This document shows positions 55,172 through 63,583 of a stretch of DNA of 64,000 nt, one piece after another. Position numbers and translations under genes: made by a program. This DNA comes from an uncultured Aquimarina sp. GTDB taxonomy: Bacteria > Bacteroidota > Bacteroidia > Flavobacteriales > Flavobacteriaceae. The stretch spans positions 310,001 to 374,000 of the forward strand of contig CANLEM010000005.1 in NCBI GenBank assembly GCA_947489685.1. The letters are read 5' to 3'. How positions within the stretch are numbered: the stretch's first letter is position 1; each line of letters opens with the position of its first letter. The notes beneath the pieces were generated by a model, which made no database searches, was not told the DNA's origin, and saw only the letters and a program-made list of their open reading frames with translations.

Positions 55172-56896
55172 TCATTCTGAGTATTCTTCCATTTTCTTTA
55201 TGAAATAAGATGGATATAGTCCTGTTTTTTTATGAAAATATTTAGAAAAAGCCTCTGTAGTATTAAAACCAATCTCTCCCGAAATAGCTTTGATTGTATA
55301 ATTTCTAAACTTCTTATTGGTTTTAAGTTCTTGAATTAAATAATCAACTCGTAAATCATTTATATAATTCGTGAAGTTTTTTTCCTTATAAATATTTACA
55401 ATTCTAGAGATATATTTGCTATTAGTTTTAAATTGTATCGCCAAACTATTGGTAGTAATATTTGGTTCTAAATATTCTCTATTTTTTTCGAATTTCTCGA
55501 TTTTACATAAAATATCCTCTTTGATCTCTTCTGATATTTTAAGATCTCTAATTTTCTGAGGTTTTATAACATCCTTATTAACTATCTCATTAGCTTGTAT
55601 TTCTTTCGCTTGATTATCAGACTCTACCAACTTTTTAAATCGTTCCGAATATAATTTCCTTTTACGATATTGATAATAAAACAGCGTACTTAAAAACAGA
55701 ATTATACACACCAACACCCATATAAATGTTTTAAAATTGGAGTTTTTACTATGCACAAACTCTATTAGTTTTTCCTTCTCGGCTAACAGCTCTGCAGTAT
55801 CGTATTCTTTTATTAATTTCTCATTTACTAAAGCTTTATTCTGATATAGTATACTATCAAATTTTAGCAATCTTTCGACATACATCAATTGGTTTTTAAA
55901 ATCTTGCTTATCCTTATAATGATCAATAAGAAAAGAATACCCATCTCTTACTTCGGGTGTTATAAATTTGGTTTGTTTAAAGACCGAATCAACTTTTTTA
56001 TAATAATCGAGTGCATCACTTTTTTTTGATAGCGATTCATTTATTTTACCTAGATAGAAATATGCATTTACCATTTCTCGTTTATCTTCTAATTGAACCA
56101 AATGAGGTAATACTTTCATTATAGTTTTCTCAGAGATTGAATACTTCTTCTCCGTGTAAAAGTTGACCCCTTGAACAAAAACAAATTTAGCGTACAAATC
56201 GCTATCATGTCGTAAAGAAATTGGTATCACTTTTTTTAGATAATAATTTGAAGAATCTATCATACTATTTTTTGCATAGGATTCGGTTAAATCCACCATA
56301 ATATCTAGATAATCCAGAGTATCTACTATCCCTTTTCTCTCTTCGTATTCAAGGCATTCTTTAAAAATATGTAACGCTTCTTGGTGTTTTCCCAATTTAC
56401 TTTTAATGATGCCGATATTATGCTGTGTAACATATTGGAAATCTTGATTTTTATTTCTTTTGGCAAAATCCAAAGCCATTAAATAATTATCTAAGGATTG
56501 TTCATAATCCCATTTTCCCAAGTAAAAACCACCTTTTATCGAATACGATGAAGCCGGATACCGATAATGCCCTAATTTTTCGGTTAATTTAATAGATGTT
56601 TCCAAATATGATAGCCTTAACTCTTCTTCTTTTTCATAATAAAACAATAAAGAATATGCTCTTGCCATTTCAATACTATCCTCATTAACTCTTCCTTTCT
56701 CAAGCATAGATTTTATATATATTCTAGACTTTAAAGTATCTTCAAAATTATTAGAGAACAACTCATCAAGTTCTTCAAAAGAATATGTTTTTAAAGAATC
56801 AGGAATTTTAAAATCAGTGGTAATAGATTGACTAAAGGAATAATAAATACCAAATAAAATAAATACTAGCTGCGTTATTCGTGCTATTTTATTCAT
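55172..56896 (-). CDS. Membrane-anchored TPR/AraC-type regulator
   Basis: 574 residues. A signal-anchor (LVFILFGIYYSFSQS) is followed by TPR-like helical repeats (about 45-370), one membrane segment (about 394-415, FIWVLVCIILFLSTLFYYQY) and a C-terminal AraC helix-turn-helix (about 480-574; LAIQFKTNSKYISRIVN, AISGEIGFNTTEAFSKYFH). It therefore senses in the periplasm and binds DNA in the cytoplasm. It sits between four small GG-leader peptide genes, so it is a likely regulator of them. Confidence 0.9.
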   Translation of the reverse strand: MNKIARITQLVFILFGIYYSFSQSITTDFKIPDSLKTYSFEELDELFSNNFEDTLKSRIYIKSMLEKGRVNEDSIEMARAYSLLFYYEKEEELRLSYLETSIKLTEKLGHYRYPASSYSIKGGFYLGKWDYEQSLDNYLMALDFAKRNKNQDFQYVTQHNIGIIKSKLGKHQEALHIFKECLEYEERKGIVDTLDYLDIMVDLTESYAKNSMIDSSNYYLKKVIPISLRHDSDLYAKFVFVQGVNFYTEKKYSISEKTIMKVLPHLVQLEDKREMVNAYFYLGKINESLSKKSDALDYYKKVDSVFKQTKFITPEVRDGYSFLIDHYKDKQDFKNQLMYVERLLKFDSILYQNKALVNEKLIKEYDTAELLAEKEKLIEFVHSKNSNFKTFIWVLVCIILFLSTLFYYQYRKRKLYSERFKKLVESDNQAKEIQANEIVNKDVIKPQKIRDLKISEEIKEDILCKIEKFEKNREYLEPNITTNSLAIQFKTNSKYISRIVNIYKEKNFTNYINDLRVDYLIQELKTNKKFRNYTIKAISGEIGFNTTEAFSKYFHKKTGLYPSYFIKKMEEYSE

Positions 56897-57152
56897 GTCG
56901 TTTTTAAGAGTGTGTACTACAATGACTCTACATTAAAACCTACAGTTTCTTAATTTATTTACGATCAATTAAAAAATCAAAAGTGAAAACAACTCTAAAA
57001 AAGAAATTAACTCAGATATTCTATAGGGTCTAAGGGTCACTATATTGCTGGTTATTGCTAAGTAAATATAGCATTTTCTGATTTAGGGAATTACCAACTC
57101 TAAGAGCATATTTCTGCATTTGATTAAAGTTTTTGTAAAACAATAAAACAAA

Positions 57153-57195
57153 GTCTGGTTTCCAGAATCACTACTCGCCATTCCCGAAACCAGAC
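57153..57195. repeat. Interrupted copy of the palindrome (B)
   Basis: GTCTGGTTTCC (57153-57163) and GAAACCAGAC (57186-57195) are the same arms as at 55117-55138, here separated by 22 nt. Flanks AACAAAG and AATA are also shared. The two copies bracket the AraC gene. Confidence 0.7.
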
Positions 57196-57204
57196 TGCAA
57201 TACC

Positions 57205-57285
57205 TTGTTTTTTAAAAGGTTAGCTCGTTACCTTTGATTCACAAGGAGTTCATAATTATACTCCGTTCAAGCTTGAATCAAAAGG
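57205..57285 (+). promoter_or_regulatory. Promoter of the GG-peptide genes with overlapping inverted repeat
   Basis: TTG (57205-57207) and TACCTTTG (57229-57236) are 21 bp apart. From the -7 box an inverted repeat runs CCTTTGATTCA (57231-57241) to TGAATCAAAAGG (57274-57285), with GGAGT/ACTCC nested inside (57245-57249, 57260-57264). Either an operator or a leader hairpin. Confidence 0.6.
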
Positions 57286-57336
57286 AAGAACCTGAAAATC
57301 CAAAACAGAGTAAGGAAAATCAAAAATCAACTTATA

Positions 57337-57489
57337 ATGAAAAATTCACAAATGTTTAACATAGACGGTATAAAAATATTAGATAAAGAACAAACAAAAA
57401 TGATTAATGGAGGAAGTGATGATAACTTCGTTTGTACGCATGTAGGAGGCGTATATATCTGTTTTGATGTTATTGATGTTGTAGCGTAA
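57337..57489 (+). CDS. Double-Gly leader peptide, two-Cys core
   Basis: 50 residues. The leader ends KEQTKMINGG; the core SDDNFVCTHVGGVYICFD ends VIDVVA and has two Cys nine residues apart. A typical GG-processed precursor that would be cleaved by a C39 peptidase exporter. First of the plus-strand peptide genes. Confidence 0.68.
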   Translation: MKNSQMFNIDGIKILDKEQTKMINGGSDDNFVCTHVGGVYICFDVIDVVA

Positions 57490-57584
57490 CCAATTATTAA
57501 TTCACGCAAAATATTCTTAAAACAATAAACACAAGTCGTGAGCACAATAGCATTCACAAATATTCAATTCTAAAACTCATAGTT

Positions 57585-57809
57585 ATGTTAAAAAAACTTT
57601 TAACTCTTAATGGAACGCAACAGTTAAAACGGCAACAGCAAGCACTTATTAAAGGAGGTATATTAATATCCTGTTCTAGAAATTCGGATTGTCCACCTCA
57701 ATTTTCGATATGTAGTAATTCTGGACATTGTTTTAGACCAGAATGCACTTCCAATTCTGATTGCGGTCAAGGTGATGTTTGTCACAATTATCACTGTATG
57801 ACCTGCTAA
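57585..57809 (+). CDS. Double-Gly leader peptide with two tandem four-Cys units
   Basis: 74 residues. Leader MLKKLLTLNGTQQLKRQQQA then LIKGG; core of about 49 residues with nine Cys. Eight form two copies of a unit of the type C-x4-NSDC-x6-C-x5-C: SCSRNSDCPPQFSIC and CTSNSDCGQGDVC, each ending HC; the last Cys is free at the C-terminus. This NSDC pattern recalls small knot-like EB/Dickkopf modules. Secreted disulfide-rich peptide is likely. Confidence 0.75.
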   Translation: MLKKLLTLNGTQQLKRQQQALIKGGILISCSRNSDCPPQFSICSNSGHCFRPECTSNSDCGQGDVCHNYHCMTC

Positions 57810-57857
57810 TAAATAATTAATCTTAAATAAAACACATATAAGGAGATTTGCAAAGAC

Positions 57858-57900
57858 CAGAGGCCAAATCCAAAACAAAAGTCAAGGGATTTAGCCTCTG
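57858..57900. repeat. Hairpin between the Cys-rich peptide and the DUF4214 gene
   Basis: CAGAGGCCAAATCC pairs with GGGATTTAGCCTCTG with one mismatch. No T run follows, so it may be a processing or attenuating structure. Confidence 0.5.
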
Positions 57901-57951
57901 CTTTACACTCAGCAAACAAATCTTCTTTTAACTTTTAAAACACTTTACATT

Positions 57952-58569
57952 ATGAACTCACTTATTTCAAAATCACGTTATCTTTTAACTATTTCAATCC
58001 TTACGGGATTATTCTTTGTTGTTTCTTGTGAAAAAGAAGAAGCTTTTGACGAGCCAACAGAAATCCAAAACACTGTTGACACCACCGAAAAAGCATTTCA
58101 GATTCCCGATAGGCCAGATTTCAATCCACCAAACATTCCTCAACCGCCAAGATTTGATGCGCATTGCGTAGTAAGACTAGCGTACCTATCTTATCTTAGA
58201 AGATGTCCAGAAAATGCAAATGTTGTTAATGGTTGGATTAGTGTATTACGCACACGCGGATTTGCTGATTTGGCAAAAGGGTTTATTACATCGAATGAGG
58301 CGAGTGTTAAATGGAATTCTCAATACCATAGCTATCTATCAAGAAATAATTTGAACAGTGTTGAAGTCCATAAATTTATATATATCGCTTACCGAGGTTT
58401 ACTTTTAAGGGAGCCCGATGTAAATGGAGGAAAAGGTTGGACCACTGTTTTTTATGATAGAGGCATTCGAGCCGTAGCAAATGGTATTGCAAACTCTGCA
58501 GAGTTTAGACGTAGATTAAACAATATCCAAACAGAATGTAATAATGCTGCAAATCAGTGTACCTTTTAA
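57952..58569 (+). CDS. DUF4214-like lipoprotein
   Basis: 205 residues. The lipobox is VVSC near residue 26, then a Pro-rich linker (PDFNPPNIPQPPRF). The body has two DUF4214-like units: VRLAYLSYLRRCPENA ... FADLAKGFITSNEA and KFIYIAYRGLLLREPD ... AVANGIANSAEFRRRL. DUF4214 domains occur in surface proteins of many bacteria. In line with the GG peptides, perhaps co-expressed. Confidence 0.82.
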   Translation: MNSLISKSRYLLTISILTGLFFVVSCEKEEAFDEPTEIQNTVDTTEKAFQIPDRPDFNPPNIPQPPRFDAHCVVRLAYLSYLRRCPENANVVNGWISVLRTRGFADLAKGFITSNEASVKWNSQYHSYLSRNNLNSVEVHKFIYIAYRGLLLREPDVNGGKGWTTVFYDRGIRAVANGIANSAEFRRRLNNIQTECNNAANQCTF

Positions 58570-58597
58570 TTTTTATTTTCCGAATCGAGAATTAAAA

Positions 58598-58631
58598 AAT
58601 GTAAGCCTTCTGTTCATGGGAGGCTTACATT
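58598..58631. terminator. Hairpin with 11-bp arms
   Basis: AATGTAAGCCT pairs with AGGCTTACATT. The T run follows on the minus strand, so it ends a minus message from the LysE remnant as much as the DUF4214 message. Confidence 0.7.
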
Positions 58632-58647
58632 ACTGCATATACTGTTT

Positions 58648-58725
58648 TTATTTTTTAGAATAGAGTATAAAAATTCCGATTCCAACAAGTACGATTCTTA
58701 AATAATCAAAAAAAGATAGTAACAT
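58648..58725 (-). pseudogene. Remnant of a LysE-type gene 3' end (25-codon frame)
   Basis: ATG 58725 to TAA 58648 encodes a 25-residue membrane peptide with VLVGIGIFILYSKK. The intact lysE gene 0.4 kb away ends VFVGIGIFILLPEK, and the DNA of the two is alike over about 50 bp. Like lysE, it is followed on minus by a hairpin. Either a decayed lysE copy or a small membrane protein. Confidence 0.5.
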
Positions 58726-58753
58726 TTCATTTTTCCTTGAACATACTGGTAAA

Positions 58754-58770
58754 GATTCACTATTTGAATC
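58754..58770 (+). promoter_or_regulatory. Inverted repeat GATTCA-N5-TGAATC ahead of the fourth peptide
   Basis: The same half-sites as the inverted repeat at 57236-57279 but closer together. A TTG at 58737-58739 lies upstream; the -7 box is imperfect. A shared operator is possible. Confidence 0.4.
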
Positions 58771-58803
58771 ATTAAATGAGTATTAATAATTTAAAACAAA
58801 ATT

Positions 58804-58971
58804 ATGTTAAAAAGCATTTTAAATTTAGAAGGAGCAAAAGAATTAAACAGAAAAGAATTAACTACTCTTAAAGGAGGAATTATTGCTTATGATGGAGGCC
58901 CATGCCATCCTCTAACAGCAGAATATTACCCCCATTGCAAAGAGGATAATAGCGATGATGATGTAGCCTAA
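58804..58971 (+). CDS. Double-Gly leader peptide, acidic tail
   Basis: 55 residues. The leader MLKSILNLEGAKELNRKELT ends LKGG and is clearly homologous to the leader at 57585. The core IIAYDGGPCHPLTAEYYP then HCKEDNSDDDVA has two Cys and an acidic tail. It lies between the LysE remnant and lysE, with its own inverted repeat upstream. Confidence 0.7.
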   Translation: MLKSILNLEGAKELNRKELTTLKGGIIAYDGGPCHPLTAEYYPHCKEDNSDDDVA

Positions 58972-58990
58972 AGTAATTCGTTAAAAAAAA

Positions 58991-59016
58991 AGATTGTCCA
59001 AAATTTTGGACAATCT
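58991..59016 (-). terminator. Terminator of lysE
   Basis: A perfect 26-nt palindrome (arms AGATTGTCCAAAA / TTTTGGACAATCT) is followed on minus by nine T. Confidence 0.9.
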
Positions 59017-59028
59017 GCTACAAGCATG

Positions 59029-59661
59029 TTATTTTTCAGGTAAAAGAATAAAAATCCCAATTCCTACAAAAACAATAATTTGTAACCATTTTAATACCAA
59101 ACCAATTTTTGCACTCTTTTTTAAATAACTCGAAATTGACCCAGAGAGAATAGCTATCATTCCAAAAATAACAAAGGACACCGCTATAAAGAGAAATCCG
59201 AGAATATAAAACTGCCACACACTACTCATGGTTTCGCTAAATAAAAAGCCAGGAAAGAACGCTAAAAAAAATATAGAAACCTTCGGGTTTAATACATTCA
59301 TAATAAACCCTTGCCGAAATAACTGTCCTACACTCTTTTTAGGCATAGCATCTTCAGAAAGGTTTACAGAAGCCTCACTTTTAAATACCTTATAGGCAAG
59401 AAAAAACAGATACAAGGCGCCAAATAACTTAATAACAAAATATAATACTTCGCTCTGTTTAATAAGGATCGATACTCCAAACGCAACTAAAGTTGTATGT
59501 ATCAAACAACCCGTCATCAAACCCGTAACTACAGCTAATCCATACTTTTTACCATTGACTACACTTTGCATCAATACAAAAATATTATCTGGTCCCGGAG
59601 ATACTGATAATGCCAATGTTGCTATAACAAATGTGTAAAGAATTTCGTAATTAAAATCCAT
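59029..59661 (-). CDS. LysE-family amino-acid exporter
   Basis: 210 residues from ATG 59661. About six membrane segments; SPGPDNIFVLMQSVVNGKKYG near the N-terminus is the LysE/RhtB signature. Exports lysine, threonine, homoserine or a similar amino acid; which is unknown. It lies 6 bp after pyrD on the same strand, co-transcribed. Confidence 0.92.
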   Translation of the reverse strand: MDFNYEILYTFVIATLALSVSPGPDNIFVLMQSVVNGKKYGLAVVTGLMTGCLIHTTLVAFGVSILIKQSEVLYFVIKLFGALYLFFLAYKVFKSEASVNLSEDAMPKKSVGQLFRQGFIMNVLNPKVSIFFLAFFPGFLFSETMSSVWQFYILGFLFIAVSFVIFGMIAILSGSISSYLKKSAKIGLVLKWLQIIVFVGIGIFILLPEK

Positions 59662-59667
59662 CAAAGA

Positions 59668-60690
59668 TTATTTCTTAAGTAATGCTTTATTAATACTTTT
59701 AATTAATCGAGGCCCCTCATAAATAAAACCTGTATATAATTGTACTAGACTTGCTCCTGCTTCTAACTTTTCTAATGCGTCTTTAGCAGAATGTATTCCG
59801 CCTACTCCAACAATAGGAAATGATTTATTACTTTTTTCGGATAAGAAGCGAATTACTTCGGTAGATCTATTTGTTAACGGTTTACCACTTAAACCTCCAT
59901 TTTCGTTTGTTAACTCAACTTCTGATGTTAAGCCATCTCTAGAAATCGTAGTATTAGTAGCTATAACTCCTGCTATTTCGGTTTCTTTAACAATATCAAT
60001 AATATCCAATAGTTGATCATCTGTAAGATCTGGTGCTATTTTTAATAAAATAGGTTTAGATACGGGCTTCTGTGTATTTCTTTTCTGTAATGTATTTAGA
60101 AGTTCGGTTAATGGCTCTTTATCCTGCAGAGCTCTAAGATTGGGCGTATTAGGAGAACTAACATTTACGACAAAATAATCTACATATTCAAAAAGTGAAT
60201 CAAAACAAATGATATAATCATCTACGGCATTTTCATTAGGAGTTATCTTATTTTTTCCTATGTTACCCCCGATCAATACGCCTTTGTTTTTTTTCAATCG
60301 TTTTACAGCATCTTCAACTCCTCCATTATTAAACCCCATTCGATTAATGATCGCGCTATCACTTTTGAGCCTAAACAATCTTGTTTTAGGGTTTCCTACC
60401 TGTGGTTTGGGAGTTAATGTTCCTATTTCAATAAAACCAAAACCAAAATTATGCAATTCATTAAATAATCTGGCATCTTTATCAAATCCAGCAGCTAATC
60501 CAACTGGGTTCTTAAATTTAAGCCCAAAAACCTCTCGTTCTAATCTAGAATCATTTACCCTATACAATGCCTTAAATAAAGACGTCATCAAAGGTAGTTT
60601 TGAAACAACTTTGACCATTTTAAAAGTTAAATGATGTACTTTTTCCGGATCAAATAAAAATAATATCGGGCGAAGGAGAAATTTATACAT
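59668..60690 (-). CDS. pyrD: Dihydroorotate dehydrogenase (quinone), class 2
   Basis: Oxidises dihydroorotate to orotate in pyrimidine synthesis, passing electrons to quinone. The 340 residues have an N-terminal membrane-associating helix ([19 protein letters not shown]), [31 protein letters not shown] with the catalytic Ser, and VGVGGI. Class 2 by its N-terminal extension. Confidence 0.95.
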   Translation of the reverse strand: MYKFLLRPILFLFDPEKVHHLTFKMVKVVSKLPLMTSLFKALYRVNDSRLEREVFGLKFKNPVGLAAGFDKDARLFNELHNFGFGFIEIGTLTPKPQVGNPKTRLFRLKSDSAIINRMGFNNGGVEDAVKRLKKNKGVLIGGNIGKNKITPNENAVDDYIICFDSLFEYVDYFVVNVSSPNTPNLRALQDKEPLTELLNTLQKRNTQKPVSKPILLKIAPDLTDDQLLDIIDIVKETEIAGVIATNTTISRDGLTSEVELTNENGGLSGKPLTNRSTEVIRFLSEKSNKSFPIVGVGGIHSAKDALEKLEAGASLVQLYTGFIYEGPRLIKSINKALLKK

Positions 60691-60740
60691 TAATTATAAT
60701 TTTGCGTAAAAATAAGCCATCCAAGGTTCTAATAAAAGTG

Positions 60741-60748
60741 TATTTTTG
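60741..60748 (+). promoter_or_regulatory. Possible -7 box of pepT
   Basis: TATTTTTG fits TAnnTTTG 31 bp ahead of the ATG at 60779. The nearest TTG is 26 bp upstream, so the spacing is poor. Confidence 0.4.
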
Positions 60749-60778
60749 AAATCTTCAGATATATAAATATTGATTGTT

Positions 60779-62017
60779 ATGATTTCAAAAAAACACATCA
60801 TCAATCGGTTTGTTAGTTATGTAACCATTGATACCGAAAGTGATCCAGAAAGTAATACCACTCCAAGTACTCAAAAACAATGGGACCTAGCCAATAAACT
60901 TGTTGAAGAATTAAAGACTATAGGACTCAGCGATGTTAGTATAGACGAGAATGCCTACATAATGGCAACTTTACCATCAAACATTGCTGAAGAAGTCCCT
61001 ACAATAGGTTTTATCTCTCATTTTGACACCAGTCCTGACTTTACGGGAGCCAATGTAAAACCTCAAATCGTAGAGAATTATGACGGGAGGGATATCATTT
61101 TAAATGCTTCTGAAAATATAGTTCTTTCTCCTGATTATTTTGAAGATTTAAAACTATATAAAGGACAAACACTCATTACTACCGATGGGACCACTCTATT
61201 AGGTGCAGATGATAAGGCCGGAATTACCGAAATTGTTACAGCGATGGAGTATTTAATACAACATCCAGAAATTAAACACGGAAAAATACGTATCGGGTTT
61301 ACTCCAGACGAAGAAATTGGCAGAGGAGCTCACAAGTTTGATGTCAATAAATTTGGTGCCGACTGGGCGTATACTATGGACGGAAGCGAAATCGGAGAAT
61401 TGGAATATGAAAATTTCAACGCTGCTGGTGCTGTCGTTACAGTAAAAGGTAAAATTGTTCACCCTGGGTATGCCAAAGGAAAAATGATCAACAGCATGTA
61501 TATTGCTCAAGACTTCATTAACTCACTCCCAAGAATGGAAACCCCTGAACATACAAGTGGTCGAGAAGGTTTTTTTCATCTACACCAAATAAAAGGAAGT
61601 GTTGAAGAAACGCAGTTGCAATATATTATTAGAGATCATGACCGTGAGCATTTTGAGGCTCGAAAAGAGGTTATGAAAAATTTGGCTGCCGAAATTAATA
61701 ATCAACATGGCAAAGAGGTCATCAATCTAGAAATAAAAGATCAGTACTACAATATGCGCGAAAAAGTTGAACCCGTTATGCATATCGTAGATATAGCCGA
61801 AGAAGCCATGAAAAGTATCGGTATTACACCATTAATAAAACCTATACGTGGCGGAACAGATGGTTCTCAATTAAGTTATATGGGATTACCATGCCCAAAT
61901 ATTTTTGCGGGAGGACATAATTTTCATGGTCGTTATGAATATGTACCCGTAGAAAGCATGATTAAAGCAGTTGAAGTTATCGTTAAGATTGCAGAATTAA
62001 CAGCTAAATCAAATTAA
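60779..62017 (+). CDS. pepT: Peptidase T (tripeptide aminopeptidase)
   Basis: A dizinc M20 aminopeptidase that frees the N-terminal residue of tripeptides. It has 412 residues from ATG 60779. [12 protein letters not shown] holds the metal His/Asp, [11 protein letters not shown] the bridging Asp, [10 protein letters not shown] the catalytic Glu, and GGTDGSQLS and AGGHNFHG the C-terminal sites. Confidence 0.95.
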   Translation: MISKKHIINRFVSYVTIDTESDPESNTTPSTQKQWDLANKLVEELKTIGLSDVSIDENAYIMATLPSNIAEEVPTIGFISHFDTSPDFTGANVKPQIVENYDGRDIILNASENIVLSPDYFEDLKLYKGQTLITTDGTTLLGADDKAGITEIVTAMEYLIQHPEIKHGKIRIGFTPDEEIGRGAHKFDVNKFGADWAYTMDGSEIGELEYENFNAAGAVVTVKGKIVHPGYAKGKMINSMYIAQDFINSLPRMETPEHTSGREGFFHLHQIKGSVEETQLQYIIRDHDREHFEARKEVMKNLAAEINNQHGKEVINLEIKDQYYNMREKVEPVMHIVDIAEEAMKSIGITPLIKPIRGGTDGSQLSYMGLPCPNIFAGGHNFHGRYEYVPVESMIKAVEVIVKIAELTAKSN

Positions 62018-62138
62018 AAAACTGAAGTTCGAAATATTTACGTCATAACGGCTATCAATTAAAAAAAATAAAAAAGATTTACGTGTTGAGATTTTTTTGT
62101 TCGTCATATCTATGAATAAAACAAAAAAACAGTTCAAC

Positions 62139-62675
62139 ATGAAGAAAATTTTAGTAATATCTTTATTAATTATTGGGTTTAATATACAGGCGCAGGAAAG
62201 CGAAATTAAAAAGAGTGAAAACAGGCATGAATTTAGATTTGATGCTTTTGGAGCTTTGGTTTTTGAAAATTTTGAAATCAATTACGAGTATGTACTTAAC
62301 AAATATTCGGGAGTCGGTATAGCAACTAGTTTTAGTTTGGATGACGATTTCAGCGAATATCAGGCTTTTGCAATTGAGCCCTATTACAGACAGTATTTCT
62401 TTAACAAGAAAGACTTTGGAGCAAGAGGTTTCTTTGTTGAAGGGACATTACGTGTAGCCGGTGGTGAAAATGAATTCTTAAATATTCAAAATAACACAAC
62501 AGTTAACGAGAATTGGACAGATCTGGGTATTGGTCTTACTCTTGGGCAGAAATGGGTAAGCGACAACGGGTTTGTATTTGAAATTAGTATTGGGGGAGGA
62601 CGTTATTTACTTGATGAGAGTTTGGATGAAGGCTTTATAAGAGGTGGTATACTAGTGGGGTATCGATTCTTTTAA
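62139..62675 (+). CDS. Small outer-membrane beta-barrel protein
   Basis: 178 residues from ATG 62139 (MKKILVISLLI). Signal peptide ending NIQAQ. The body alternates as a barrel (FENFEINYEYVLNKYSGVG, GRYLLDESLDEGFIRGG) and ends with VGYRFF, the usual C-terminal aromatic residue. DUF3575-like resemblance is possible. Function unknown. Confidence 0.75.
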   Translation: MKKILVISLLIIGFNIQAQESEIKKSENRHEFRFDAFGALVFENFEINYEYVLNKYSGVGIATSFSLDDDFSEYQAFAIEPYYRQYFFNKKDFGARGFFVEGTLRVAGGENEFLNIQNNTTVNENWTDLGIGLTLGQKWVSDNGFVFEISIGGGRYLLDESLDEGFIRGGILVGYRFF

Positions 62676-62698
62676 AAGAGATGGTATAATAACAAAAG

Positions 62699-62740
62699 AA
62701 AAGCCCGATACAAATATGATATATTTTGTATCGGGCTTTT
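62699..62740. terminator. Bidirectional terminator
   Basis: AAGCCCGATACAAA pairs with TTTGTATCGGGCTT at both ends of an AT loop, with A and T runs. It lies between convergent genes. Confidence 0.9.
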
Positions 62741-62756
62741 ACAAGTAGGCTAGTTA

Positions 62757-63047
62757 TTACTTAGCTTCTGCTGGCTTGTTTAATTTTTGACTCATCTCCA
62801 AAGAAATTGCAGATTTATCAAAAGTAAGTTTACCAGAGCCTGTTTCAATAATAACAGCGTTGTTTTTTTCACTGAAATCAAAAACTTTTCCGTGAAGACC
62901 GCTTTTTGTAACTACTCGATCTCCTTTTTTAAGTTCTTCAGCAAATTTCCTTTCCTTTTTAGCTTTTTGCATTTGAGGACGTATCATAAAAAAATACATC
63001 ACAACAAATATCAGTATAAAGGGAAGAAACGATTGAATTTGTTCCAT
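62757..63047 (-). CDS. yajC: Preprotein translocase subunit YajC
   Basis: 96 residues. One N-terminal membrane segment (FLPFILIFVVMYFFMIRPQ) and the cytosolic domain GDRVVTKSGLHGKVFDF. An accessory subunit of SecDF in protein export. It follows the DUF1573 gene by 7 bp. Confidence 0.95.
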   Translation of the reverse strand: MEQIQSFLPFILIFVVMYFFMIRPQMQKAKKERKFAEELKKGDRVVTKSGLHGKVFDFSEKNNAVIIETGSGKLTFDKSAISLEMSQKLNKPAEAK

Positions 63048-63054
63048 AAAATTA

Positions 63055-63534
63055 TTATTGACCTGCTGGTGCTCCTCCTGCTGGCTTAGCCTTAGGAGTT
63101 ACCATTGCTTTAATTTTAAGAATTTCTTTTCCAGCTTCAGTATTTGTAGTAATTGTAACTTGTTTAGTTTGCTGATTTGGCTTACCGTTAGAGTTAAATT
63201 TTACCAACATTTCTCCTTCACCACCTGGAGCAATAGGTTCTTTTGGCCATTCTGGTACTGTACAACCACAACTTCCTTTTGCACTTACTATTACTAAAGG
63301 AGCTTTACCTGTGTTTGTAAAAGTAAATTTATGCTCTACTACATCACCTTCATTGATAGTTCCGAAATCATGCTCAGTTTGAGCAAAAGTCATTACAGGT
63401 AAATCTGTACTCTTTGCATCACGCTCCGCAGCTATTTCTACATTTTCTTCTTTAACTTTCTTTGTAGCATCCTCTTTACAAGACACAACTGTCATAGCAA
63501 AGATACCTGCCAAAATTAAGATTCCTTTTTTCAT
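63055..63534 (-). CDS. DUF1573 lipoprotein
   Basis: 159 residues. Lipobox TVVSC. The DUF1573 motifs EHDFGTINEGDVVEHKFTFT and GSCGCTVPEWPKEP mark an Ig-like beta-sandwich. The C-terminus is Pro/Ala-rich. Common between nusB and yajC in Flavobacteriia; function unknown. Confidence 0.9.
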   Translation of the reverse strand: MKKGILILAGIFAMTVVSCKEDATKKVKEENVEIAAERDAKSTDLPVMTFAQTEHDFGTINEGDVVEHKFTFTNTGKAPLVIVSAKGSCGCTVPEWPKEPIAPGGEGEMLVKFNSNGKPNQQTKQVTITTNTEAGKEILKIKAMVTPKAKPAGGAPAGQ

Positions 63535-63583
63535 TACTTGGGTTTTTAATTATTTGAGGGTTAAAAATACATTTTTTTTTGAA

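Larger units (their letters stand above)
56897..57336. other. Divergent intergenic region with palindrome B and peptide promoter
   Basis: 440 bp between the AraC gene (minus) and the second GG peptide (plus). It holds palindrome B, the promoter at 57205-57236 and an inverted repeat that overlaps that promoter. No gene of ordinary size is seen. Confidence 0.6.
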
